In this document: piece by piece, positions 17,001-25,752 of the stretch
Layout of the letters: each line of letters starts with the position of its first letter
How positions within the stretch are numbered: position 1 is the first letter of the stretch
The notes under the pieces: model-generated
What the model was told of the DNA's origin: nothing
What the model saw: the letters and a program-made list of their open reading frames with translations, nothing else
Database searches by the model: none
Translations under genes and position numbers: made by a program
Source: Mycolicibacterium tusciae
Lineage (GTDB): Bacteria > Actinomycetota > Actinomycetes > Mycobacteriales > Mycobacteriaceae
NCBI RefSeq assembly: GCF_002086795.1
Contig: NZ_MVIM01000019.1
Location: 43,043 to 107,042 of the forward strand
Reading direction: 5' to 3'
Length of the DNA stretch: 64,000 nt

Positions 17001-18116
17001 GTGGATCCCGACCGGCAAGCCGATATCGCAGCACTTGACTCCACCCTGACGACAGTGGAGCGGGTGCTCGACGTCGAGGGCCTGCGTGTCCGGATCGAGA
17101 AGCTCGAACACGAGGCCTCCGACCCGAACCTGTGGGACGACCAGTCGCGGGCGCAGAAGGTCACCAGCGAGCTGTCCCACACCCAGGGCGAACTGCGCCG
17201 CGTCGAGGAACTCCGCCAGCGCCTCGACGACCTGCCCGTGCTCTACGAGATGGCCGCCGAAGAAGAGGGACCGGGCGCCGCGGAAGCCGCAGCCGAGGCC
17301 GACACCGAGCTCAAGAAGCTGCGCGAGGACCTCGAGGCCATGGAGGTCCGCACGCTGCTGTCCGGCGAGTACGACGCGCGTGAGGCGCTGGTCAACATCC
17401 GGTCCGGCGCGGGCGGGGTGGACGCAGCGGACTGGGCCGAGATGTTGATGCGCATGTACGTCCGCTGGGCCGAGCAGCACAACTACCCGGTCGAGGTGTT
17501 CGACACGTCCTATGCCGAAGAGGCGGGCATCAAGAGCGCGACCTTCGCGGTGCACGCGCCGTACGCGTACGGCACGTTGTCGGTGGAGCAGGGCACACAC
17601 CGGCTGGTGCGGATCAGTCCGTTCGACAACCAGGGCAGGCGTCAAACATCTTTCGCCGAAGTGGAAGTGTTGCCCGTCACCGAAACCACCGACCACATAG
17701 ACATTCCCGAGGCCGACGTGCGCGTCGACGTCTACCGATCCAGTGGACCGGGCGGTCAGTCGGTGAACACCACCGACTCGGCGGTTCGACTCACGCACAT
17801 CCCGACCGGTATCGTGGTCACCTGCCAGAACGAGAAGTCGCAGTTGCAGAACAAGGTCTCGGCAATGCGGGTTCTTCAGGCAAAGCTGTTGGAACGCAAG
17901 CGTTTAGAGGAGCGCGCCGAAATGGATGCCCTGAAGGGCGACGGCGGAAGCTCGTGGGGAAATCAGATGCGTTCTTACGTTTTGCATCCGTATCAAATGG
18001 TAAAGGACTTGCGCACCGAGTATGAGGTCGGCAATCCGACCTCAGTGCTGGACGGAGACATCGACGGGTTCCTCGAGGCCGGAATCCGTTGGCGCAATAG
18101 ACGAGATGACGAATAG
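17001..18116 (+). CDS. prfB: Peptide chain release factor 2
   Basis: A 371-residue class I release factor. The tripeptide anticodon SPF is at residues 206-208 (VRISPFDNQGRR), which marks RF2 (UGA/UAA), and the peptidyl-tRNA hydrolysis motif GGQ is at 251-253 (GPGGQSVNTTDSAVRL). The N-terminal coiled region is rich in Glu/Arg. The frame is continuous from GTG 17001: the autoregulatory in-frame UGA frameshift known in E. coli is absent, as is normal for actinobacteria. The stop overlaps the start of the channel gene. Confidence 0.97.
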   Translation: MDPDRQADIAALDSTLTTVERVLDVEGLRVRIEKLEHEASDPNLWDDQSRAQKVTSELSHTQGELRRVEELRQRLDDLPVLYEMAAEEEGPGAAEAAAEADTELKKLREDLEAMEVRTLLSGEYDAREALVNIRSGAGGVDAADWAEMLMRMYVRWAEQHNYPVEVFDTSYAEEAGIKSATFAVHAPYAYGTLSVEQGTHRLVRISPFDNQGRRQTSFAEVEVLPVTETTDHIDIPEADVRVDVYRSSGPGGQSVNTTDSAVRLTHIPTGIVVTCQNEKSQLQNKVSAMRVLQAKLLERKRLEERAEMDALKGDGGSSWGNQMRSYVLHPYQMVKDLRTEYEVGNPTSVLDGDIDGFLEAGIRWRNRRDDE

Positions 18117-19083
18117 CAACTTGATCGCATTCGCCTTGGGAGACCGGTGGACCGGTTTCTGGCAGGGCACAATCGGTGTCTGGATCCTCGAGCGCGGCGT
18201 GCCCATCGCGCTGTACCTGATCGGCGGCCTGCTGGCCGCTCGGTTCATCAATTGGGGCGCACGCCGGGTCGTGAAGCGCATCGACGCCGAATACCAGGAA
18301 AGCGACCAGCTGGTGCGCACCGAGAGCGCCAAGCACCGTCAGGCCGTCGCCTCGGTGATCTCCTGGGTGACGGTTGCCCTGCTGTTCGTCATCGTGATCA
18401 TGCAGGTCACCTCGATCCTGGCGATCCCGGTCGGCTCGTTGGTCGCGCCCGCCGCGGTGCTGGGTGCGGCGCTCGGTTTCGGTGCGCAGCGGCTGGTGCA
18501 GGACCTGCTCTCGGGGTTCTTCATCATCACCGAAAAGCAGTACGGCTTCGGCGATCTGGTGTCACTCACCGTGGCCGGTATCGCGCTGCCCGCAGAGGGC
18601 ACGGTGGAGGACGTCACGCTTCGCGTCACCAAGTTGCGCTCCAGTGAGGGCGAGATGTTCACCATCCCCAACGGTCAGATCGTCAAGACGGTCAACCTCT
18701 CCAAGGACTGGGCGCGTGCGGTCATCGACATCCCGGTGCCGACGGCGGCGGATCTCAACGTCGTCAACGATCTGCTGCACGGCGTCGCCGAAAAAGCGAT
18801 GGAGGACCCCGGGCTGAACGCGCTCCTCCTCGACGCGCCTCAGCTGATGGGTGTGGAGAGCATCGAACTGGACACCGTCAATCTGCGGATGGTGGCCCGC
18901 ACCCTGCCCGGCAAGCAGTTCGAGGTGGGCCGCCGCATACGTGTCCTCGTCGTGCGTGCGCTGCGGCGTGCCGGCATCGTGTCGCCCACCGATGGGGTAC
19001 CGACGGTGGAGGCCCTCGTCCATCCGGCGACGTCGGTCGGCGCGGCGGACGAAACGCAAGGCCCGCCGGAGGACCGAAAATGA
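18106..19083 (+). CDS. MscS-family mechanosensitive channel
   Basis: A 325-residue small-conductance channel protein from ATG at 18106, overlapping the prfB stop by 11 nt. Hydrophobic segments occur near residues 20-40, 75-100 and 105-125, the last (VGSLVAPAAVLGAALGFGAQ) being the Gly/Ala-rich pore helix. It is followed by RLVQDLLSGFFIITEKQYGFGDLV, the conserved start of the MscS beta domain, then FTIPNGQIVKTVNLSKDW. The family opens under membrane tension to release solutes during hypo-osmotic shock. The position between prfB and the ftsEX pair is conserved in mycobacteria, with a P/T-rich protein following. Confidence 0.92.
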   Translation: MTNSNLIAFALGDRWTGFWQGTIGVWILERGVPIALYLIGGLLAARFINWGARRVVKRIDAEYQESDQLVRTESAKHRQAVASVISWVTVALLFVIVIMQVTSILAIPVGSLVAPAAVLGAALGFGAQRLVQDLLSGFFIITEKQYGFGDLVSLTVAGIALPAEGTVEDVTLRVTKLRSSEGEMFTIPNGQIVKTVNLSKDWARAVIDIPVPTAADLNVVNDLLHGVAEKAMEDPGLNALLLDAPQLMGVESIELDTVNLRMVARTLPGKQFEVGRRIRVLVVRALRRAGIVSPTDGVPTVEALVHPATSVGAADETQGPPEDRK

Positions 19084-19544
19084 CGTCCTGGCTCAAGTTC
19101 AAGCTCGGCGGCCGGATTCGGGTGTCGACGGCGGTGCTGCTCGTCGCTTTCTTCGCCCTGTTCTGGGTGTATCACAACGTCGAACCCGCTCCGAAGCCAG
19201 CGCCGCCCGCGCCTGCGGTCGTACCACCGGGCTTCGTGCCCGACCCCAACTACACGTGGGTGCCCCGCACCAACGTGAGACGGCCCAAGGAGACTTTCGA
19301 GTCCACGACCCCAACCACGACCACCACGACACCGACCACCACCAGCCCGACGGACACCACCAGTCCGACGTCGCCGACCTCACCGGCAGAAACCACCCCG
19401 ACCACGCCGACGACCACCGTCGTGGATCCCGACGGATCCGGGCCGCTGCCGCCGACGACGCAGACGATCGTCACGCCGACCCAGGTGTCACCGGCACCGG
19501 CCGCGCCGGGTCCGGCACCCGCGACCACGGCTCCGCAGAGCTAG
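19080..19544 (+). CDS. Proline/threonine-rich single-pass membrane protein
   Basis: A 154-residue protein overlapping the channel stop by 4 nt. One membrane segment (TAVLLVAFFALFWVYHNV, about residues 18-35) is followed by a Pro-rich stretch, a short conserved patch VPPGFVPDPNYTWVPRTN, and a long low-complexity tail of Thr, Pro and Ser (TTTTTTPTTTSPT and similar). The tail is probably periplasmic and could be glycosylated or span cell wall; that is inference. It resembles the Rv3103c-type proteins between mscS-like and ftsE genes. No catalytic domain is seen. Confidence 0.8.
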   Translation: MTSWLKFKLGGRIRVSTAVLLVAFFALFWVYHNVEPAPKPAPPAPAVVPPGFVPDPNYTWVPRTNVRRPKETFESTTPTTTTTTPTTTSPTDTTSPTSPTSPAETTPTTPTTTVVDPDGSGPLPPTTQTIVTPTQVSPAPAAPGPAPATTAPQS

Positions 19545-19577
19545 GCCCGAGGACTTCCCCCGCTACACTGGCGCTCC

Positions 19578-20270
19578 GTGATGATCTCCCTTGACCATGT
19601 CTCGAAGATGTATAAGTCGTCGGCGCGGCCCGCGCTCGACAATGTGTCGGTCAAGATCGACAAGGGTGAGTTCGTCTTCCTCATCGGCCCCTCGGGTTCG
19701 GGCAAGTCGACGTTCATGCGGCTACTGCTTGCCGAGGAGACACCTTCATCAGGGAACATCCGGGTGTCGAAGTTCCACGTCAACAAGCTGGCCGGTCGTC
19801 ACATCCCGGGCCTGCGGCAGGTGCTGGGTTGTGTCTTCCAGGACTTCCGGCTGTTGCAGCAGAAGACGGTGTTCGAGAACGTTGCCTTCGCGCTGGAGGT
19901 CATCGGGAAGCGCTCAGAGGTGATCAATCGCGTGGTGCCCGACGTGTTGGAGATGGTCGGCCTGTCCGGCAAGGCCAACCGGTTGCCCACCGAACTGTCC
20001 GGTGGTGAACAGCAGCGGGTCGCGATCGCCCGGGCGTTCGTCAACCGGCCGCTGGTGCTGCTTGCCGACGAGCCCACCGGCAACCTCGACCCCGAGACCA
20101 GCAAGGACATCATGGACCTACTCGAGCGCATCAACCGCACCGGGACGACGGTGGTGATGGCCACTCACGACCACCACATCGTCGACTCGATGCGCCAGCG
20201 TGTCGTGGAGTTGGAATTGGGCAGGCTGGTTCGCGATGAGCAGCGCGGCGTCTACGGAATGGATCGCTAG
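19578..20270 (+). CDS. ftsE: Cell-division ATP-binding protein FtsE
   Basis: A 230-residue ABC ATPase. Walker A is GPSGSGKST near residue 37, the Q-loop CVFQDFRLL near 90, the signature LSGGEQQRVAIARAF near 140, Walker B VLLADEPTGNLDPETS near 160 and the H-loop MATHDHH near 192. FtsE partners FtsX, next downstream with a 1-nt overlap, to activate peptidoglycan hydrolases at the division site. GTG at 19578 or the adjacent ATG at 19581 may start it. Confidence 0.97.
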   Translation: MMISLDHVSKMYKSSARPALDNVSVKIDKGEFVFLIGPSGSGKSTFMRLLLAEETPSSGNIRVSKFHVNKLAGRHIPGLRQVLGCVFQDFRLLQQKTVFENVAFALEVIGKRSEVINRVVPDVLEMVGLSGKANRLPTELSGGEQQRVAIARAFVNRPLVLLADEPTGNLDPETSKDIMDLLERINRTGTTVVMATHDHHIVDSMRQRVVELELGRLVRDEQRGVYGMDR

Positions 20271-21166
20271 TGCGCTTCGGATTCCTCATCAATGAGGTCC
20301 TCACCGGTTTTCGTCGCAATGTGACGATGACGATCGCGATGATTCTCACCACCGCGATCTCGATCGGCCTGTTCGGCGGCGGCCTGTTGGTAGTGCGACT
20401 CGCCGACCAGTCACGCGACATCTATCTGGATCGTGTCGAGAGCCAGGTCTTTCTGACCAACGACGTCTCCGCCAATGACCCCACCTGCGACGCCGATCCG
20501 TGCAAGGCGCTGCGACAGCAGATCGAGGACCGCGACGATGTGCGCTCGGTGCGGTTCCTCAACCGCGAAGAGGCGTATGCCGACGCCGTGAAAAAGTTCC
20601 CGGAGTTCAAGGAATTCGCCGGGCAGGACGCGTTCCCGTCGTCGTTCATCGTCAAACTCGACGACCCGGAACGGCATCAGGCGTTCGACGAGGCCATGGC
20701 CGGTCAGCCGGGGGTGCAGCAGGTTCTCAACCAAAAGGTGTTGATCGACCGGCTGTTCGCCGTCCTCGACGGCGTCAGGAACGCGGCGTTCGCCGTGGCG
20801 TTCGTTCAGGCGATCGGAGCAATTCTCCTGATCGCCAACATGGTTCAAGTCGCCGCCTACACCCGGCGGACAGAGATCGGCATCATGCGACTGGTCGGCG
20901 CCAGCCGGTGGTACACGCAGCTGCCGTTCCTGGTCGAAGCGATGCTGGCGGCGTTCGTCGGTGTGGTGATCGCGATCGTCGGGCTCATTCTGGTGCGCGC
21001 CTTGTTTCTGGAAAGCGCTCTCGACCAGTTCTATCGGGCCAATTTGATCGCCAAGGTCGACTATGCGGACGTCCTGTATTTCAGTGCGCCGTGGATGCTG
21101 TTTCTCGGTCTGGCAATGTCGGGTGTCACCGCGTACGTGACACTGCGGCTGTACGTCCGAAGATAG
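20270..21166 (+). CDS. ftsX: Cell-division permease-like protein FtsX
   Basis: A 298-residue protein with the FtsX layout: one membrane segment near residues 22-42 (TIAMILTTAISIGLFGGGLL), a long extracytoplasmic domain to about residue 165 with two Cys (CDADPCKAL) that could form a disulfide, then three membrane segments near residues 178-205, 225-250 and 270-295. The extracytoplasmic domain of mycobacterial FtsX contacts the RipC hydrolase. GTG start overlaps the ftsE stop, so the two are coupled. Confidence 0.96.
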   Translation: MRFGFLINEVLTGFRRNVTMTIAMILTTAISIGLFGGGLLVVRLADQSRDIYLDRVESQVFLTNDVSANDPTCDADPCKALRQQIEDRDDVRSVRFLNREEAYADAVKKFPEFKEFAGQDAFPSSFIVKLDDPERHQAFDEAMAGQPGVQQVLNQKVLIDRLFAVLDGVRNAAFAVAFVQAIGAILLIANMVQVAAYTRRTEIGIMRLVGASRWYTQLPFLVEAMLAAFVGVVIAIVGLILVRALFLESALDQFYRANLIAKVDYADVLYFSAPWMLFLGLAMSGVTAYVTLRLYVRR

Positions 21167-21168
21167 CC

Positions 21169-21663
21169 ATGGCCAAAAAAGCTGACCCGACACGGTCTGC
21201 CAACAACAAGGTCGTCGCGACGAATCGTCGAGCGCGGCACAACTATTCGGTGCTCGAGACGTTCGAGGCCGGGGTGCAGTTGGTGGGTACCGAGGTGAAG
21301 AGCCTACGTGATGGGCAGGCCTCGCTGGCCGACGCGTTCGCCACCATCGATGACGGCGAGGTATGGCTGCGCAACCTGCACATCCCCGAGTATCACCACG
21401 GCAGCTGGACCAACCACACGCCGCGGCGCAATCGCAAGTTGTTGCTGCACCGCAGCCAGATTGACAATCTGATCGGCCGGATCCGCGACGGCAACCTCAC
21501 TCTGGTGCCGCTGTCGCTCTACTTCTCCGACGGTAAGGTCAAGGTCGAGTTGGCGCTGGCACGCGGTAAGGAGGCCCGCGACAAACGGCAGGACCTGGCC
21601 AAGCGCGACGCGCAGCGGGAGATCACCCGGGAGCTCGGCCGCCGGGCCAAGGGCATGACCTGA
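21169..21663 (+). CDS. smpB: SsrA-binding protein SmpB
   Basis: A 164-residue RNA-binding protein from ATG at 21169, only 2 nt after the ftsX stop. Blocks include RRARHNYSVLETFEAGVQL, GTEVKSLRDG, ASLADAF, HIPEYHHGSWTNHTPRRNRK and a basic C-terminal tail (KRQDLAKRDAQREITRELG). SmpB delivers tmRNA to stalled ribosomes. Its RNA partner ssrA is in this window but about 16.6 kb downstream, with a stretch of other genes between. Confidence 0.97.
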   Translation: MAKKADPTRSANNKVVATNRRARHNYSVLETFEAGVQLVGTEVKSLRDGQASLADAFATIDDGEVWLRNLHIPEYHHGSWTNHTPRRNRKLLLHRSQIDNLIGRIRDGNLTLVPLSLYFSDGKVKVELALARGKEARDKRQDLAKRDAQREITRELGRRAKGMT

Positions 21664-22505
21664 TCAGCTTCGTCACCGCGCTGATCGCAGCGTTCGGTTA
21701 CGGCGTAAGCGATTTCGTGGGAGGTATCGCCTCGCGCCGGGTCGCCGCACTGCGCGTGGTGGTGATCTCCTACCCGGTGGCGCTGATCCTGCTGACGGTG
21801 ATCGCCGTACCATTCGGAGGAGTGGTCTCGACCCCCGCGGTGGTGTGGGGGCTGGCCTCCGGTGTTGCGCAGGCATTCGGCGTCTGGTGGTTCTACGCCG
21901 CGCTGGGCGCAGGCCCGATCTCCGTCGTGTCGCCCCTCACGGCGATTCTGGTCGCGGGCATTCCCGTCGGCGTCGGGCTGGCCCTCGGAGAGCGGCCGGG
22001 CCCGCTGGCGATCGTCGGTGTCGTCGTGGCGTTGGTGGCGGTGGTGCTCGTCAGCCGGGATGCCACCGATGAGGACGACACGCGGCACAAGTTCACGGTG
22101 AAGGTCGCGTGGCTGACGGTGGGTTCCGGCGTGGCGTTCGGAATGAATTTCGTCCTGCTCGACCAGGTGCCCGTCGAGGCCAAGCTGTGGCCCCTGGTAT
22201 TCGGCAGGCTCGCCGCGACGGCGATCGTGTTGCTGGCAGCGGTGCTCACCGCCAACCTGGCCATCGAACGGGGGGTGCCGTTGCGGCTTGCGCTCACCGC
22301 GGCGGCGCTCGACACCGTCGCCAATGTCGCTACGTTGCTGGCACTGCAGTCCGGAATGCTGTCGCTGGCCGGCGTGCTGATCGCGCTTTATCCTGCGGCG
22401 ACCGTGGTGCTTGCAATTGTGGTGCTCCATGAGCGGGTATCTCGCTCGCAAACTGTCGGGATGGCGCTAGCGTTGGCGGCAGTCGCGATGATCGCTGCCG
22501 GTTAG
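21660..22505 (+). CDS. EamA/DMT-family transporter, probable CTG start
   Basis: About 281 residues with ten hydrophobic segments and two EamA-like halves, a drug/metabolite transporter of the inner membrane; substrate unknown. The first standard start codon is GTG at 21717, but the frame upstream still encodes the first membrane helix (ISFVTALIAAFGYGVSDF), so translation must begin earlier. The only candidate is CTG at 21660, which overlaps the smpB TGA stop as CTGA, with AAGGG about 8 nt before it. I therefore give 21660 as the start, with the alternative that annotation pipelines place it at 21717. Confidence 0.85.
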   Translation: MISFVTALIAAFGYGVSDFVGGIASRRVAALRVVVISYPVALILLTVIAVPFGGVVSTPAVVWGLASGVAQAFGVWWFYAALGAGPISVVSPLTAILVAGIPVGVGLALGERPGPLAIVGVVVALVAVVLVSRDATDEDDTRHKFTVKVAWLTVGSGVAFGMNFVLLDQVPVEAKLWPLVFGRLAATAIVLLAAVLTANLAIERGVPLRLALTAAALDTVANVATLLALQSGMLSLAGVLIALYPAATVVLAIVVLHERVSRSQTVGMALALAAVAMIAAG

Positions 22506-22554
22506 CGGTCGTGTCCCTGCACTTCGGAACAGAGGTAAAGGGGGGAGGAGGCGC

Positions 22555-24837
22555 GTGGCAACAACCGCTATAAGGCCGCGTCTCGTCTTCCTCACCGCTA
22601 TCGTCACAACGCTAGCGGTGCTCAACGCCATGGCCCCGTGGGGCGAGGCGACGGCGCGGCAGGTGCACTTTGCTCTGTTGACGACTGCCGGCATTGCGGT
22701 GCTGGTGACCGGTGCGGCGGTGGCGCGCCGGGTGACCGGCATCGCGCGGACGTGGCGGCTGCTGGGTGTTGCAACGATCTTGTGCAACCTGGTCGGCGAC
22801 GCGATCTGGTGGTCGAATCGCGCAACACCGACCAATACCGCGCCGTGGCAGGCCGTCGCTGCGTACTTCCTGTCCGCGTTGTTGGCTCTGGGGGCACTCG
22901 GGCTGCTTGCGTTCGCCGGTGTCGGCACGACCGGCGGGCGCAGGGGCGCCGTGCCGACGACGCGGATTGTCACCGTCATCGACGGACTGGTGGCGGCTCT
23001 GGCATTCGCGATTCTGGCGGTATTCGCTGGAGTCGGTGCTTCGACGGGAACGTCGTTACCTCGATCCGGAAACACCGCGGTGGTGGTCGTGTACTCCGCG
23101 ATCCAACTGCTGGTTGTCGTGGCTGCGGTCCTGATCGCGACGTGGTACCGGCGTGATCGCCCCTATCGTGCGAACTTTCTTCTGCTGGCCGCAGGCACAG
23201 TCATGCTGGTGAGTTCAGACAGGCTGGTCGCGTACCTGCGAACCGTGGGCCTCCAACGCGGCGAGCTGTGGGTTGGGATGGGATTCGTCCTCGGGCTTCT
23301 GCTGATCGCGTACGGAATGCTGGAGCTGAAACCACCACGGCCGATCGCGGTCAACCGCGACGCCATGGACTGGCTACGGCTCCTGTTGCCGTACGTGGGA
23401 TTCGTGGGCACCGCGACGTTGTTTGCTTTCCACATCTCGATTGGACAGCGGCTCAACATGTTTCTCGCCTCCGGGGCCGTCGTGATGGTCGCACTCGTCG
23501 CTACCCGGCAGCTCATCGAGACGCGCGCGCAGTGGTTGTTGATCAAGCGCCTCTACGACGCGCAGCGTGGACTGGCCCACCAGCTGCATCACGACGCGTT
23601 GACCGGGCTGCCCAACCGGCTGTTGTTCACCGAGCGGCTCGACGACGCCATGCGCGGCGGCCGTTTCATGCTGATCTTCATCGACCTCGATGACTTCAAA
23701 GAGGTGAACGACCGCTTCGGTCACGCGGCGGGCGACGAATTGCTGTGCGCGATAGGGGAACGCCTCAAACGATGCGTGCGCGACACCGACACGCTGGCAC
23801 GGATTGGCGGAGACGAGTTCGCGATATTGCTCGACGGCGAGTCCGACCAGCTGGAAGATGCCGCGGAGCGCCTGCGCGTCGCGCTGCGGGATCCCTTCGC
23901 GCTGCACGGTTCTGCGGTACGGGTCAAGGCCAGCATGGGGTTGGTCCGCCCGGGCGCCGACGGCGTGCCCCAAACGTCCGACGATCTGCTGAGGCAGGCC
24001 GACATCTCGATGTATGCCGGCAAGCGGCTCGGCAAGGACACCGCCGTGGTCTATCAACCGTCTTCCGGTTCGACCATCGATTTCCCGACGGCACTGCGGA
24101 ATGCCGACGGCGAGGCCCCGCCCGGCTTCCGCCTCGTCTATCAAGTGGTAGTGCAGTTGCCCGAGGGCAACCCGGTCGCCGTCGAAGCTCTGGCCAGGTG
24201 GACCACACCGACCGGAATCGAGATATCACCCGAGACGTTCGTTGCCGCGGCGGAGGCGGCGGGGCTGGCGGCAGACCTCGATGCGCTGGTACTCGACACC
24301 GCATGTCGTGACGTCCAGCAGGCAGGCCTGGACCTCGACATCCACGTGAACATCGGCGCGGGCCGGCTGGGTAACCCCACCTTCGAGCAGCAGGTGCGAC
24401 TGGCGCTGACGCGACATCACCTACCGCCGAACCGGCTGGTCGTGGAGATCACCGAGACGCTGCCGATCGTCGACCTCGCCCACGCCGCGGCGCAGATCAA
24501 GCGACTGAATGCGCTCGGCGTGAAGGTGGCGCTGGACGACTTCGGTGCGGGCTTCAATTCGTTGATGTACATGCACGCCCTGCCGGTGCAGATCGTCAAG
24601 CTCGACCGCGGCCTGGCCACCGCCGATCAGGCCCGGGACCTGACGCTGTATCGCTCGGTCATCGGACTGTGCGACGAGCTCGGATTGACCGTGATCGTCG
24701 AGGGCATCGAGTCTGCCGCGCAGTCCGACACGGTGTACCGCGCGGGCGGCCGCCTGGCCCAGGGGCATTTGTACGGGTATCCGGTGCCGATATCCGAACT
24801 GAGCTTGGCCCGGCCGGCGCGCGTCGGGCGGGTCTGA
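22555..24837 (+). CDS. Membrane-anchored GGDEF-EAL cyclic-di-GMP protein
   Basis: A 760-residue protein. The first roughly 310 residues hold about nine to ten hydrophobic segments. A GGDEF domain follows, with GLPNRLLF, LIFIDLDDFKEVND and intact GGDEF at about residue 418. An inhibitory RxxD site (RDTD) stands five residues before it. The EAL domain has AVEALARW (EAL near residue 544), VVEITETLP, LDDFGAGFNSL, KLDRG and VEGIES, so the key acidic residues are present. Such proteins can both make and degrade c-di-GMP; which activity dominates cannot be read. GTG at 22555 has GGGGGAGG-like GGAGGAG upstream. Distinct from the soluble GAF-GGDEF-EAL enzyme of mycobacteria. Confidence 0.93.
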   Translation: MATTAIRPRLVFLTAIVTTLAVLNAMAPWGEATARQVHFALLTTAGIAVLVTGAAVARRVTGIARTWRLLGVATILCNLVGDAIWWSNRATPTNTAPWQAVAAYFLSALLALGALGLLAFAGVGTTGGRRGAVPTTRIVTVIDGLVAALAFAILAVFAGVGASTGTSLPRSGNTAVVVVYSAIQLLVVVAAVLIATWYRRDRPYRANFLLLAAGTVMLVSSDRLVAYLRTVGLQRGELWVGMGFVLGLLLIAYGMLELKPPRPIAVNRDAMDWLRLLLPYVGFVGTATLFAFHISIGQRLNMFLASGAVVMVALVATRQLIETRAQWLLIKRLYDAQRGLAHQLHHDALTGLPNRLLFTERLDDAMRGGRFMLIFIDLDDFKEVNDRFGHAAGDELLCAIGERLKRCVRDTDTLARIGGDEFAILLDGESDQLEDAAERLRVALRDPFALHGSAVRVKASMGLVRPGADGVPQTSDDLLRQADISMYAGKRLGKDTAVVYQPSSGSTIDFPTALRNADGEAPPGFRLVYQVVVQLPEGNPVAVEALARWTTPTGIEISPETFVAAAEAAGLAADLDALVLDTACRDVQQAGLDLDIHVNIGAGRLGNPTFEQQVRLALTRHHLPPNRLVVEITETLPIVDLAHAAAQIKRLNALGVKVALDDFGAGFNSLMYMHALPVQIVKLDRGLATADQARDLTLYRSVIGLCDELGLTVIVEGIESAAQSDTVYRAGGRLAQGHLYGYPVPISELSLARPARVGRV

Positions 24838-24855
24838 ATTCGGACGCCGCAGTTT

Positions 24856-24923
24856 CCGCGAGCGGCCGTGTTTGTCCGCCGACACGCCGCCAATTGCGTG
24901 CATTTTGGGGTCGCTCGTCGCGG
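24856..24923. repeat. Intergenic hairpin repeat, copy A
   Basis: A compound inverted repeat with outer arms CCGCGAGCG and CGCTCGTCGCGG and inner arms CGTGT/ACACG. It shares its core (GTGTTTG, CCGACACGCCGCCA, then TGCATTTTG) with the element at 33379-33445. It fills the gap between two convergent genes and could act as a two-way terminator. Confidence 0.6.
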
Positions 24924-24934
24924 ACCGAGTGTGT

Positions 24935-25699
24935 TCATTCGCCTGGATGGTCCTCTCGCGCACTGAGATTGCGCACGATCTCGCCCGCTCGGCGCAGCAC
25001 GTCCAACTGCGCCGGGTTGTACAGGTCGACCATCGCGGCACCGATCGCCTCTTCTGCGAATCGTTCTCCTCGCGGTGCATCCGATCGGAACTCCGCGAGG
25101 TTGGGGTGCGCGTCGTTGATCGCCCGAATGTAAGGGGCGAGTCGTTCGGCGAGTTCGCGTCGCGTCGTCTCGTCGGCGTCGGCAGGCAGATTGTCCAACT
25201 CGGTCGCCGCGGGATCATCCGGTGTCTCGCGGATCATGTCCGCGTAGGTCGCCCTGCCTCGCGGTCCCAGCACACGGCTCAGTACGACGACGAGTTTGCG
25301 ATCGGCATCGGTCATCTTGGCCGCGGTATGCGGCGCCACGAAGTCGGGGGGCAGATCCGTCGGCGCCGCGTGCTCCAAGAGCTCGCGCAGTTCCTCGCGG
25401 GCGCGCTGCAGACGGTCGATCGTCTCGGCCAGTTCGGCGTCTAGCTCGCGCAGCGCCTGTTCGGGATGATCGTCGGATTCGCCCATCGCGGCGATCTGGG
25501 GGAGGGAGAAGCCGAGCTCGGTCAGCCGTTTGATGCGCACCAACCGGACGAGGTGCGCGACGCCGTACTGCTTGTAGCCGTTGCTGCGACGTTCCGGCTC
25601 GGGCAGCAGGCCGATCTGGTGGTAGTGCCGCACCGCCCGCAGGCTGGTGCCGGCGAGTTCGGCGACTTCCTTGGTGCTCCACGCCACGACTCCCATCAT
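24935..25699 (-). CDS. MerR-family transcriptional regulator
   Basis: A 254-residue MerR-type protein. The N-terminal winged helix reads WSTKEVAELAGTSLRAVRHYHQIGLLPEPER, then YGVAHLVRLVRIKRLTELGFSL near residue 45-68. A coiled dimerisation region follows, and the C-terminal half is a long effector-binding or helical region of unknown specificity. No metal-binding Cys pattern is seen. It is read divergently from the S9 peptidase gene with 53 nt between starts and may control it. Confidence 0.9.
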   Translation of the reverse strand: MMGVVAWSTKEVAELAGTSLRAVRHYHQIGLLPEPERRSNGYKQYGVAHLVRLVRIKRLTELGFSLPQIAAMGESDDHPEQALRELDAELAETIDRLQRAREELRELLEHAAPTDLPPDFVAPHTAAKMTDADRKLVVVLSRVLGPRGRATYADMIRETPDDPAATELDNLPADADETTRRELAERLAPYIRAINDAHPNLAEFRSDAPRGERFAEEAIGAAMVDLYNPAQLDVLRRAGEIVRNLSAREDHPGE

Positions 25700-25752
25700 G
25701 GTTGATCAGCGCGAGTTGACTGTGCCGCTACGTCCGAGTGTGCGATGGAGAC

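Noticed and set aside
17001..17100. Programmed frameshift in prfB
   Set aside because: The frame is continuous with no in-frame UGA near codon 25.
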